64,000 bases of DNA from Desulfobulbaceae bacterium (GTDB lineage: Bacteria; Desulfobacterota; Desulfobulbia; Desulfobulbales; Desulfocapsaceae): positions 1-64,000 of the forward strand of contig JAAELB010000247.1 in NCBI GenBank assembly GCA_024227155.1, given 5' to 3'. The notes beneath the pieces were generated by a model. The model made no database searches. It saw only the letters and a program-made list of their open reading frames with translations, and was not told the DNA's origin. The translations under genes were made by a program, and so were the position numbers. The stretch's first letter is position 1. The number at the start of each line of letters is the position of its first letter. Below are positions 50,348 through 57,895 of this stretch, in pieces.

Positions 50348-50500
50348 GTAACCGTTCACCAGCACCCCATTTTCGTCCGATCAGGCCTCCTGACATAGCC
50401 AACTATAGCCAGGAGACCAGCTTGAACGAACCTGGAGCACTGGACGAACGGTTACGGACTCTGGTTATGCAGTCTTTTGAAGGGGGCGGTGAACGGTTAC
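50348..50500 (+). mobile_element. 153-bp IS66-like MITE with 8-bp target duplication, copy 1
   Basis: Ends GTAACCGTTCACC and GGTGAACGGTTAC form 13-bp perfect terminal inverted repeats. CAAAAATG directly flanks both sides (50340-50347 and 50501-50508), an 8-bp target duplication as made by IS66-family transposases. The interior has further inverted blocks (CAGGCCTCCTG, GGAGCACTGG) and no gene. The copy at 62933 is almost identical in reverse orientation, showing recent movement in trans. The surrounding gene-less stretch is 50111-50577. Confidence 0.92.
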
Positions 50501-50577
50501 CAAAAATGTTTATGAATTATTACCGCGAAATACTTATAGCTTGCTCAAAATTATTAACCTGACTGTCAACCAAGCCT

Positions 50578-50856
50578 ATGATTTTTTTAGAAAAATATTC
50601 CCTAAATCCACTTTACAAGATCGAACAATTCGACAATGAAATACTACTTTACTCCGGGTCCGTAGCTGATGGGTTGTATCTGAATGAAACAGCATATCTC
50701 ATCTGGCAAATGTGCGACCAGGGGTTCTCTGTGGAGGAGATGACAGTTCATCTTGAAAATGCATATCCTGATCAAAAAGAGATGATCAGGGGCGATGTGT
50801 CTGCAGCGATTGAGTCTCTGGTTGAGAGTGGGGCGTTGATAGCGAGTAATGACTAA
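50578..50856 (+). CDS. PqqD-like protein of an HPr-rel-A type cluster
   Basis: 92 residues. The PqqD fold pattern is seen: VADGLYLNETAYLIWQMCDQGFSVEEMTVHLENAYPDQKEMIRGDVSAAIESLVESGAL. PqqD proteins bind leader peptides for radical SAM or kinase-type modifying enzymes. In HPr-rel-A systems a small PqqD-like protein stands directly before an HprK-related kinase, exactly as here (8-nt overlap). No radical SAM enzyme or precursor peptide was recognised nearby. Confidence 0.8.
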   Translation: MIFLEKYSLNPLYKIEQFDNEILLYSGSVADGLYLNETAYLIWQMCDQGFSVEEMTVHLENAYPDQKEMIRGDVSAAIESLVESGALIASND

Positions 50857-51706
50857 AATTAATAATCGAACGGTCGGATTTTGTGAGCAATACATAACTC
50901 TTAACGCAAATGGAAGACAAGCTCTGGAGCTAATTGACTTTCTTTGCTGTGATCTTAAAAGAGGAGAGGGTGCGCTTTCCAGGACAAGTTATGATGTCAG
51001 AGTAGGAAGTGGTAAGCCAGCCTTTGAACTAATCCATGACGGAAAAACACTTTACGGCGGTGAATGTCAATATGAACTTGCATATGCAGTTATTAATGAA
51101 ATTATCCATCAATCTGTAGTTGATAATTCGCTTGGCTTTGCAATCCATGCCGCGGCTTTAGGTACGAAGAATGGTGGTATTCTGTTGCCGGGTAAGAGCG
51201 GGTCCGGCAAGAGTACTTTGAGTGCCTGGCTGGTTGCCAGTGGATGTACATATCTGACTGATGAGCTTGTCGTTCTTAATGAAGATGGCTCTCGCATAGT
51301 TCCCTTTACCAGACCATTTTCTTTTAAGGCCGGTTCCAGAGCGGTGCTGGAGTCATTCGCTGATTTTGAAGGTGAAGGGAAGGTCGCTGGTGCAAAGGGA
51401 TTTATGTTACCCCATCGTTTGCTGAGTAAACTCTTTTGCCCGTCTGCTCCACCTCTTTCTCTAGTTCTTTTTCCAGAATATAGAGCTGGCGCAGTAACTG
51501 AGCTAAAAGAAATCTCAGGGGCTGAAGGATGTGCTAGGATTTTGGAATGTTATGTTAATGCAAGGAATTTTGAGAGTCATGGTATCCAGCGGTTGGCAAA
51601 ACTCACCAGGGCTGTGCCTTTTTTTCAGCTCACTTATGGCGATTTCTCCTCGATTCTCACACTATTACAGGATGCATTTCCTATGTTCTTTACTCAAAAG
51701 AGTTGA
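50849..51706 (+). CDS. HprK-related P-loop kinase
   Basis: 285 residues. The core has FAIHAAALGTKNGGILLPGKSGSGKSTLSAWLVASGCTYLTDELVVL: P-loop GKSGSGKS at about 115-122 and the TDE segment typical of HPr kinase/phosphorylase and its relatives. The N-terminal ~100 residues differ from true HprK. The HPr loop-recognition helix is not evident, so it is an HprK-related kinase A type rather than the sugar-PTS regulator. The start overlaps the pqqD-like stop, and its stop overlaps the next start (TGATG), so three proteins are made together. Confidence 0.85.
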   Translation: MTKINNRTVGFCEQYITLNANGRQALELIDFLCCDLKRGEGALSRTSYDVRVGSGKPAFELIHDGKTLYGGECQYELAYAVINEIIHQSVVDNSLGFAIHAAALGTKNGGILLPGKSGSGKSTLSAWLVASGCTYLTDELVVLNEDGSRIVPFTRPFSFKAGSRAVLESFADFEGEGKVAGAKGFMLPHRLLSKLFCPSAPPLSLVLFPEYRAGAVTELKEISGAEGCARILECYVNARNFESHGIQRLAKLTRAVPFFQLTYGDFSSILTLLQDAFPMFFTQKS

Positions 51707-52833
51707 TGTTGTCCTCAATCCTGCACCTCTGCGCTTGCATCGAGGGAAATTCCGCTCAGCGCAGGCAGTTGTATGAGGCGTGCGGTAGTTGTCAAAATTG
51801 GGATACTCTTTTGCCGGAGGTCGAAAAACATGGCATGGGGCCGCTACTGTATAAGCATCTTGAAACTGTAGATATCGAAATTCCAGTAGCCTTCTCACGT
51901 GGGTTGAAGTTTTTGTCTCTTCGTCATCGCCACGCCAACAGTGTACGTATGAAGAGCCTTCAGCAAATTTTACTCTTGCTGGAAGAGCTTGGTGTTCCAA
52001 GTTTAGTTCTTAAAGGGGGCGCGTTATGTCAGACCCTTTATCCTGAAATTGGTCAGCGGCCAATGCGTGATTTAGACCTTTGGTTCTTAAGTGAAGATGT
52101 ATATCATGTACACTCACTGTTGCAAAAACATGGCTTCAAGGCGTCTACGGCTGCAATTCCAGATGGTTATTATCATCTTCCTCCTCTTTTTTGCACAGTG
52201 GATGGACTGCTGGTTTGCGTGGAGCTTCACCATGGCCTGTTTCCGAACGATCCTCCCTATTATCAGCCACTTTCTTTTTCTGACTTGTATAGAGATGGAC
52301 AACTTTTTGAGGTAGATGGGGTAAATGCGTTTACGCTTCCTGACGTTGAAATGCTTTGGCACCTGTTTCAGCATGGTTTTCATGCACCGCTGACATATGA
52401 ACCATTTAAGTTAATATCCGTGGCTGATATTGTAAGTTTGGTTGAAAAGCGTGTTGATACACTTGACTGGCACAGGGTAAAAGAGGTGTATCCACAGCTC
52501 TTCAGGTCGCTTTCATTATTTCATTATTTAACGCCATGGAGTGAAAGGGTGTTGCGTGAGATTGCATATGTGGAAAAGAGAGTCCCTGGGGGGATCGGTT
52601 GTTCTTTTGATGGTTGGCCCCGTGTGAATCTGTCCCAAAAAAATGATACCAGTTTTTGGGGTTTAGTCTGTTGCACTCTTTTTCCAGCCCAGTGGTGGAC
52701 AATGCTCTACTACAGCTCTGATAATCTGACTTCTTATCTCTGGAGCAGTCTTGTGGGTCATCCACTCCACTTGCTGCGATGGATGAAAGTTTACTGGAGA
52801 AGGGAAAAGTGCAAAAAAGCAAACCCGGTATGA
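51706..52833 (+). CDS. Nucleotidyltransferase family protein (PF14907-like)
   Basis: 375 residues from ATG 51706. The nucleotidyltransferase core is VPSLVLKGGALCQTLYPEIGQRPMRDLDLWF (about 97-127), with KGG and the DLD pair as nucleotide and metal ligands, followed by VHSLLQKHGFKAS. The C-terminal part is helical (LPDVEMLWHLFQHGFHAPLTYEPFKLISVADIVSLVEKR). In HPr-rel-A clusters such a protein follows the kinase; the substrate is unknown, and linkage to exopolysaccharide or exosortase loci has been noted in other genomes. This is an established co-occurrence rather than something the sequence proves. Confidence 0.8.
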   Translation: MLSSILHLCACIEGNSAQRRQLYEACGSCQNWDTLLPEVEKHGMGPLLYKHLETVDIEIPVAFSRGLKFLSLRHRHANSVRMKSLQQILLLLEELGVPSLVLKGGALCQTLYPEIGQRPMRDLDLWFLSEDVYHVHSLLQKHGFKASTAAIPDGYYHLPPLFCTVDGLLVCVELHHGLFPNDPPYYQPLSFSDLYRDGQLFEVDGVNAFTLPDVEMLWHLFQHGFHAPLTYEPFKLISVADIVSLVEKRVDTLDWHRVKEVYPQLFRSLSLFHYLTPWSERVLREIAYVEKRVPGGIGCSFDGWPRVNLSQKNDTSFWGLVCCTLFPAQWWTMLYYSSDNLTSYLWSSLVGHPLHLLRWMKVYWRREKCKKANPV

Positions 52834-52898
52834 GCGATCCTTGGCGGTCGGACTCATTGCGACAGGGTCAGATGTGAATCTCAGAGGTGGCTTGGATT

Positions 52899-53069
52899 TT
52901 ACAGCCGCTTGACGAGCTTGTGGCTGTTGCTGTCCTCTATATTCCCAGCCTCATTCCAAATGGAAACTTGTTCAGCTTGATACGGGTTGCTATAGACGAG
53001 AACATTACGTATTTCAGCGATAATGAAAACCAGTAGCAGTAACATAATGTAATGAATTGCTTGGGACAT
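52899..53069 (-). CDS. Small single-span membrane protein (56 aa)
   Basis: A frame too short for standard cut-offs. AAGGAGAAAATC precedes ATG 53069, an excellent ribosome site. The product starts MSQAIHYIMLLLLVFIIAEI, one transmembrane helix with its N-terminus outside or in a short loop, followed by a polar tail with NVLVYSNPYQAEQVSIW and HKLVKRL. No homologue was recognised. It lies downstream of the psp genes on the same strand but beyond a strong terminator, so it has its own promoter in 53070-53270. Confidence 0.55.
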   Translation of the reverse strand: MSQAIHYIMLLLLVFIIAEIRNVLVYSNPYQAEQVSIWNEAGNIEDSNSHKLVKRL

Positions 53070-53271
53070 GATTTTCTCCTTATTTCCGGTTTATCGGGGG
53101 GCAGGTTCGTTTGTGGGGGTGTAAAATATTAATCCTATTCCGTTGAGAATTATTCCTATCTGCAAAGGGTAATGCACAACGTGTTGAAAGTCACTGTTCT
53201 GTAGTGTTTTGCTTATGATTAAGTATAAGATTTACTGATACGTTAGTCTAATTAATTTGAAAATAATGTGG

Positions 53272-53310
53272 CAAAAAAAAACGGCACCTGCTGATTTAGC
53301 AGCTGCCGTT
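53272..53310 (-). terminator. Rho-independent terminator
   Basis: On the minus strand AACGGCAGCTGCT / AGCAGGTGCCGTT with one mismatch and a 5-nt loop is followed by nine T. It ends transcripts coming from the psp operon. Confidence 0.85.
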
Positions 53311-53382
53311 GGCATGGGTGTTTTTGAATTTAGACAGAGTTGTCGCCGGCCCCTTACTCCTGAAACCTTGTCCAGCTCTGGT

Positions 53383-53527
53383 TAGGAGGCTGTCCGAGAA
53401 TGCTCTTTCCCCTCATATCTTCGTTAAACTCGAAAAATTACCCTCGGAATATTACCTATATGCCTCCGGTAATTTTTCGATTTTGCCTCGATCTGAGCGA
53501 AAACTTCTATTCTCGGACAAGCTCCTA
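53383..53527. mobile_element. 145-bp nested inverted-repeat element at the pspC stop
   Basis: The outer inverted repeat TAGGAGGCTGTCCGAGAAT (53383-53401) matches the inverse of ATTCTCGGACAAGCTCCTA (53509-53527) with two mismatches. A nested inner repeat is CGAAAAATTACC / GGTAATTTTTCG. No gene is inside. The right end includes the pspC stop codon. This is a MITE-like element of a different family from the others here; similar CTGTCCGAGAAT ends are seen on larger transposons. Confidence 0.75.
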
Positions 53528-53905
53528 GTGTGAGTTGAAACGGCGTTCCCAGTCATATTCCCGAGTAGTTACCTCATCCTCCATTCTCCTGATTCTTCGG
53601 TCGAGTTCATCAAATTTTCTTTTCAGGCGTTGGGCTGCACTTCTAGGGGAGTGGGCGTAGCTGTCATAAAACTCTCGTTCACCTTCACTTTCGAGCGGTT
53701 TGATCGGCATTGGTTTCATGAAAAAGGCCGCTACCAGATAGACACCGATGACGGGCCAGAAGCCACTGAAGATAAATACGACGACCATCGTCATTCGCAC
53801 CCAGAATACACGAAAGTTAAAATAATCGGCTATACCTTTGCAGACACCTAAGAAGACGCCGTTTCGGGCCCGGTAGATTCCTGCCTGCTCGTTATATCTA
53901 TTCAT
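53525..53905 (-). CDS. pspC: Phage-shock protein C
   Basis: 126 residues. The PspC domain is RARNGVFLGVCKGIADYFNFRVFWVRMTMVVVFIFSGFWPVIGVYLVAAFFM, with one or two membrane helices. A C-terminal amphipathic coiled segment follows (RSAAQRLKRKFDELDRRIRRMEDEV). With PspB it senses inner-membrane stress and binds PspA. The start overlaps the pspB stop by 8 nt. The stop codon lies in the end of an inverted-repeat element, so the last residues may be altered. Confidence 0.9.
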   Translation of the reverse strand: MNRYNEQAGIYRARNGVFLGVCKGIADYFNFRVFWVRMTMVVVFIFSGFWPVIGVYLVAAFFMKPMPIKPLESEGEREFYDSYAHSPRSAAQRLKRKFDELDRRIRRMEDEVTTREYDWERRFNSH

Positions 53906-54143
53906 TGCTATCCTTCCTTCTGGTGTTGTCCGCTAAAATCGTTTCCAGGGATTCAATTCGTTTCTGAAGCTTGTCGAGGCCCTGGTAGATCTCTTGGATA
54001 GTTTTTGCTTCTTCGCTGTTCGCTGCCCCCATGGAGCTGTTTCTGCTGCGGCTTTTGACGATAATTAACACGGTCCCGCAGATTAGAGCGGCCAGTGCGA
54101 CAATTGAGCCAAAAACTATGGAGACGATGATTACGTTTAACAT
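53898..54143 (-). CDS. pspB: Phage-shock protein B
   Basis: 81 residues. An N-terminal transmembrane helix (IIVSIVFGSIVALAALICGTVLII), a short linker with charged residues, and a C-terminal coiled coil containing TIQEIYQGLDKLQKRIESLETILAD. The latter is the typical PspB leucine zipper-like helix. It couples membrane stress to PspA together with PspC. It lies 33 nt after pspA. Confidence 0.88.
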   Translation of the reverse strand: MLNVIIVSIVFGSIVALAALICGTVLIIVKSRSRNSSMGAANSEEAKTIQEIYQGLDKLQKRIESLETILADNTRRKDSNE

Positions 54144-54176
54144 TGCAAATTGCTCCAGTTGAGTTGAAGATGGATT

Positions 54177-54854
54177 TTATGCAGTATCATTTTTCCTACT
54201 GTATTGAGCAGCTTTAATCTTAGCAAGTTCATTCTCAATTTCATCATCGGTTGCGAGGGTGTCAAATTCTTCGTCGATGGTCTGTTTTTTTGGTATATTG
54301 ACCAGTTCTGCCTCCGCTTCCATCTGTTCTATTCTGCTTTCCAGTTTGTCAAATCTGGCCATGGTATCCGCATTTGAACTGCGACGGATATCTTCCTGGG
54401 CGCGTTTTTTACCTGTGGCACGTTTATGGCGTTGTACAAGCATTCGTTTTTTTTCCTTGGCGCTGGCAAGCTTATTTTCAAGCTCCTGGATGTCTTCATG
54501 GTATTGTGTCAAGAGGCCCTTGTATTCACTGATTTCGTTTCCAAGTGTTTCTGCGGTTTCTGCAAATCTACGCTTTTCAAGCAGGGCTTCCCTTGCGAGA
54601 TCGTCTCTGCCTTTACTCACCGCAAGATTTGCTCTTTTACTCCAGAGTTCGACTTTTTCCAGGATGTTGTCAGATTTTCTTTCGAGCTTTTTTCGACCGG
54701 CAATTACCCCGGCGCAAGATGATTTGAGCTCGATCAGAGTGTCCTCCATCTCGTGAATCATCAATTTTATCATTTTTTCAGGATCTTCAGCCTTGTCGAG
54801 CATTGAATTGATGTTTGAGCTCACTATGTCTGTAAAACGAGTAAAAATTCCCAT
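54177..54854 (-). CDS. pspA: Phage-shock protein A
   Basis: 225 residues, almost wholly alpha-helical coiled coil of the PspA/IM30 (ESCRT-III-like) family. The N-terminal amphipathic helix is MGIFTRFTDIVSSNINSMLD, then EDPEKMIKLMIHEMEDTLIELKSS and the long hairpin KYRRVAK-type segments including LEKRRFAETAETLGNEISEYKG. It binds the stressed inner membrane and holds PspF inactive. First gene of pspABC, under the sigma-54 promoter at 54893-54908. GGAG precedes ATG 54854. Confidence 0.95.
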   Translation of the reverse strand: MGIFTRFTDIVSSNINSMLDKAEDPEKMIKLMIHEMEDTLIELKSSCAGVIAGRKKLERKSDNILEKVELWSKRANLAVSKGRDDLAREALLEKRRFAETAETLGNEISEYKGLLTQYHEDIQELENKLASAKEKKRMLVQRHKRATGKKRAQEDIRRSSNADTMARFDKLESRIEQMEAEAELVNIPKKQTIDEEFDTLATDDEIENELAKIKAAQYSRKNDTA

Positions 54855-54892
54855 GGTATCCTCCGTCTGATTTAAGGGTTTGCTTTTTCTGT

Positions 54893-54908
54893 AGCACGTA
54901 GTGTGCCA
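54893..54908 (-). promoter_or_regulatory. Sigma-54 promoter of pspABC
   Basis: Minus strand TGGCACACTACGTGCT: TGGCAC (-24 box), five bases, GTGCT (-12 box, consensus TTGCT), with correct 10-bp spacing between GG and GC. It lies 39-54 nt upstream of the pspA ATG, between divergent pspA and pspF, where PspF would bind further upstream. Confidence 0.8.
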
Positions 54909-55056
54909 AAATAAAGAGTTTGAATATGTGCTGTGTGTTCAGCTGGATAGCTAGGCAAGTTTGGTTTTGCGAGAAAATGCGATATTGACAGGAGCGGTGA
55001 TATGCGCCAATATGTAGGATATTTTACCTTATTGTGGTTAGCTGGGTGGTGATGCT

Positions 55057-56079
55057 ATGGTGAAGACGAATGATGCGTTAGGGCAATCTGAGCCTTTTCT
55101 TGATTTTCAGGAGCGATTATCGCTGGTGGCACCTGTGGACAGGCCAGTGTTGCTGATGGGAGAAAGGGGGACGGGGAAAGAGCTTGCAGCAAATCGCCTC
55201 CATTTTCTCTCGAAAAGATGGCAGGGGCCTTTCGTTACACTTAACTGTGCAACCCTGTCGCCAACCCTTATAGAATCGGAGTTATTTGGCCATGATAAGG
55301 GTGCTTTTACCGGTGCAGATAGAAGGAAAATAGGGCGTTTCGAGGTAGCAGACGGGGGAACTCTTTTCCTTGACGAAATTGGTTCAATTCCGCTGGAGGC
55401 CCAGGAAAAAATTCTAAGAGTGGTCGAATACAGCTCTTTTGAACGGGTCGGAAGTTCAAGTCCGATTGAGGTTGATGTGCGGATTGTCGGGGCTACCAAT
55501 GAAGACCTTCTAACTATGGCGGAATTAGGACGATTTAAACGTGATCTTCTTGATCGCCTGTCCTTTGAGGTTCTGTTTCTTCCTCCTCTGCGCTATAGAG
55601 GGGAAGATATAATGCTTCTTGCAAATCATTTTGCCTCCAGGATGTCTTTTGAACTCAATCGGGAGGTGGATGTCAGTTTCACCCGCGCTGCGGTGAAAAG
55701 TCTGGAGGAGTATCACTGGATGGGAAATGTCAGGGAATTGAAAAATGTTGTGGAGCGAGCTGTCTACAGGTCCGAAGCTGGAGAGATAAGCGAAATTATT
55801 TTCGATCCGTTTGTCTCTCCTTATGAAAATTTAAATCCTGTAGCTTTGCCAGATACAGCAACTCCTGAACAGAATATAAGGCAGAAAGAAAAGCCGGAGG
55901 TTACCTCAACCACACAGCTCTCTTTTAAAGAAGCAACCAGGCAATTTGAAATTTCAATCCTGCGAGAGGTGTTGCTCGTGCATCGACATAACCAGAAAAA
56001 AGCAGCGTCCTCTCTGGGGCTCAGTTACGATCAATTTCGTGGCAAGTTACGAAAGTATGCCACAGAACTACTTTACTGA
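55057..56079 (+). CDS. pspF: Sigma-54 activator PspF
   Basis: 340 residues. No receiver or other N-terminal sensor domain, as in PspF. AAA+ core: Walker A GERGTGKE (35-42), the sigma-54 contact loop GAFTGA (about 82-87), Walker B GGTLFLDEIGSIP, and the arginine-finger region RDLLDRLSFEVLFLPPLR. The C-terminal Fis-type helix-turn-helix is EVLLVHRHNQKKAASSLGLSYDQFRGKLRKY. PspA inhibits its ATPase until membrane stress. Transcribed divergently from pspABC. Confidence 0.93.
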   Translation: MVKTNDALGQSEPFLDFQERLSLVAPVDRPVLLMGERGTGKELAANRLHFLSKRWQGPFVTLNCATLSPTLIESELFGHDKGAFTGADRRKIGRFEVADGGTLFLDEIGSIPLEAQEKILRVVEYSSFERVGSSSPIEVDVRIVGATNEDLLTMAELGRFKRDLLDRLSFEVLFLPPLRYRGEDIMLLANHFASRMSFELNREVDVSFTRAAVKSLEEYHWMGNVRELKNVVERAVYRSEAGEISEIIFDPFVSPYENLNPVALPDTATPEQNIRQKEKPEVTSTTQLSFKEATRQFEISILREVLLVHRHNQKKAASSLGLSYDQFRGKLRKYATELLY

Positions 56080-56107
56080 GTTCAGTCTTAGCTCCTGTAC
56101 ACCGGGG

Positions 56108-56968
56108 TTACGCCATCAAACGGTGCACTTCTTCAGACATTTCATCCACCAGCGGTTCAACTCCAGTAAAGAGCTTGAATGCAGCAGCACCTTGGTAGAT
56201 GAGCATTCCAAGGCCCGGCACAATCCGTGCACCTTTTCTTTCTGCTGTTTTGAGTAGCTTTGTCATACGGGGATTGTAGACGATATCCGCTACAATATGT
56301 TTTTCGTTGATCAATGATGCATCAAAAGGCAACTCCTCTTCATTTGGGTGCATCCCTACACTCGTTGTGTTGACGAGTACATCACAAGCCTGGGTTGCGT
56401 TACGTTGGTCTTCGTGGTTTGTCTGAACCGGGACAGAGCATTTTGCAATTTTACTGTTTATTTCTTCCGAGAGTGCTTCCGCCTTGGTAAATGTTCTATT
56501 GCTGATGTAAATTTTGGCTGCACCTTTGAACGCAAGGGTCATACAGATGGCTCGGGAACCACCTCCACAGCCGTGGATGAAAAAGCATTTTCCCTTCACC
56601 GAGATTTGGCTCTCCTCTTCGAGGGAACGGATAAAACCTTCCCCGTCTGTGTTATAACCTTTAGATTTTCCGTTTTTTATACAGATGGTATTCACTGCGC
56701 CAATGGTCTGTGCCACGGAATCAAGCTCGTCAAGATACTGTATTATCCCCACCTTGTGGGGGATCGTTACATTGCAGCCTATCACATTCATCTTGGTCAG
56801 GGCTCTAAAAACTGTTTCCAGGTTATCCTCAGTAACTTCAACAGGAAGATAACAGCAGTCTATTCCGAGTTTTTTGAAAACACGGTTGTGCATATGGGGT
56901 GAAACGGAGTGACCCAGCGGGTTGCCAAGCAAAGTCACGAGTTTTGTATTGATAGTTGGGTATGGCAT
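56108..56968 (-). CDS. aroE: Shikimate dehydrogenase
   Basis: 286 residues. It reduces 3-dehydroshikimate with NADPH. Shikimate site: LLGNPLGHSVSPHMHNRVF, NVTIPHK with the catalytic Lys, TIGAVNTI, and GYNTDGEGFIRSL with the catalytic Asp. Cofactor site: glycine loop FIHGCGGGSRAICMTLA (GCGGGS instead of the usual GAGGAS), the NRTFTKAEAL arginine clasp for NADP, then LVNTTSVGM and ADIVYNP. Close 3' neighbour of pspF (convergent). Confidence 0.93.
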   Translation of the reverse strand: MPYPTINTKLVTLLGNPLGHSVSPHMHNRVFKKLGIDCCYLPVEVTEDNLETVFRALTKMNVIGCNVTIPHKVGIIQYLDELDSVAQTIGAVNTICIKNGKSKGYNTDGEGFIRSLEEESQISVKGKCFFIHGCGGGSRAICMTLAFKGAAKIYISNRTFTKAEALSEEINSKIAKCSVPVQTNHEDQRNATQACDVLVNTTSVGMHPNEEELPFDASLINEKHIVADIVYNPRMTKLLKTAERKGARIVPGLGMLIYQGAAAFKLFTGVEPLVDEMSEEVHRLMA

Positions 56969-57174
56969 TGTTGTATTTTTATTGAAGGAAGTGGTAGCGG
57001 GTTATAGGTTGTTGTTCAAAGTAATACCATGGATGAATCAGTGCAGCAAGGAGGGGAGATAATGGTAAAACATGGTTACTATTCCGCTATGTTTTATGCT
57101 AACTTGCTTCGGCTGATTTTCTGTTTTTCCGAGATTGGAAGATATACAATAAAAATTTTAAGTGAGGTTGAAGG

Positions 57175-57585
57175 ATGTCGCTTTTTACTATTGTGCTGGC
57201 CTTTATCGTGTTGCTGGCTGTTGGCTTGCTCTGGTTTATTGTCTATTACTATGCAAATCCGGTATTGGATGATCCGGATGGAATCGCGAAGATTGTTGGT
57301 AACTGTGGGGATACCATGGAAATTGGTCTAAAGCTTGAGGATGACAAAGTTGTGGCAACCCATTACTGGACGAACGGTTGCTCGTTCAGTAAGAACTGTG
57401 TTGCGGCAGCCGCCACTCTTGCAAAATACAAAACGATCCAAGAGTTGAGAAAGATCAATATGATCTCAATAATGGACGTGACCGGGCAGCTACCAGACAC
57501 ACACCTTCACTGTGCACAGCTCGCAGAAACCACTCTGCAAAAAAGTCTTGATGATTTTTTGCAAAAGCAAGCCTCGAAATCTTAA
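57175..57585 (+). CDS. Membrane-anchored NifU/IscU-like scaffold protein
   Basis: 136 residues. An N-terminal helix (SLFTIVLAFIVLLAVGLLWFIVYYY) is followed by an IscU/NifU_N-type domain. NCGDTMEIGLKLEDDKVVATHYWTNGCSFSKNCVAAAATLAK matches the first strands and the second Cys region of IscU, and LPDTHLHCAQLAETTLQKSL matches LPPxKLHCSxLAEDAI. The three scaffold cysteines are roughly in place, and the Asp next to the first (CGD) is kept. An N-terminal membrane anchor is unusual for these cytosolic scaffolds. GAGG precedes ATG 57175. It may deliver clusters to membrane redox enzymes such as the downstream oxidase, from which a degraded MITE separates it. Confidence 0.75.
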   Translation: MSLFTIVLAFIVLLAVGLLWFIVYYYANPVLDDPDGIAKIVGNCGDTMEIGLKLEDDKVVATHYWTNGCSFSKNCVAAAATLAKYKTIQELRKINMISIMDVTGQLPDTHLHCAQLAETTLQKSLDDFLQKQASKS

Positions 57586-57638
57586 TGTAATGCCACACTG
57601 TGGCAATTGAAAGTCAAGTTTAAATGGCTTAAAATTTT

Positions 57639-57745
57639 GTAACAATTCAGCAGCACCCCATATGCACACGATCAGGCTGTCCAGCATACAGTTGTATAGC
57701 TTACCAGCCTGCTTGTGCCCCTCTGGAGCACTGCTAAACAGTTAC
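57639..57745 (+). repeat. Old, degenerate copy of the IS66-like MITE
   Basis: GTAACAATTCAGCAGCACCCC... and ...TGGAGCACTGCTAAACAGTTAC match the ends and inner blocks of the 153-bp elements at 50348 and 62933. Inner sequence (CACCCCAT, CGATCAGGC, TGGAGCACTG) is in the same order but with many substitutions and a deletion. No target duplication remains. It lies in the 310-nt gene-less gap 57586-57895, which otherwise holds only the promoter of the oxidase genes. Confidence 0.65.
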
Positions 57746-57895
57746 AGCTCCCAGCTTAGATATGGTTTTTTGCTGTAGGCTGAATAATATCAAAAACTTT
57801 TTGGTATGTGGTTTTTTTTAACACATATTGGCGGTCACTTGGAATAGTTACACTTAAACTGTGATATTAACTGGTTTCCAATTTGAGGAGGAAGT

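Noticed and set aside
50302-50562. 86-codon frame across the IS66-like MITE
   Set aside because: Most of it is the MITE itself; it is a by-product of the element sequence.
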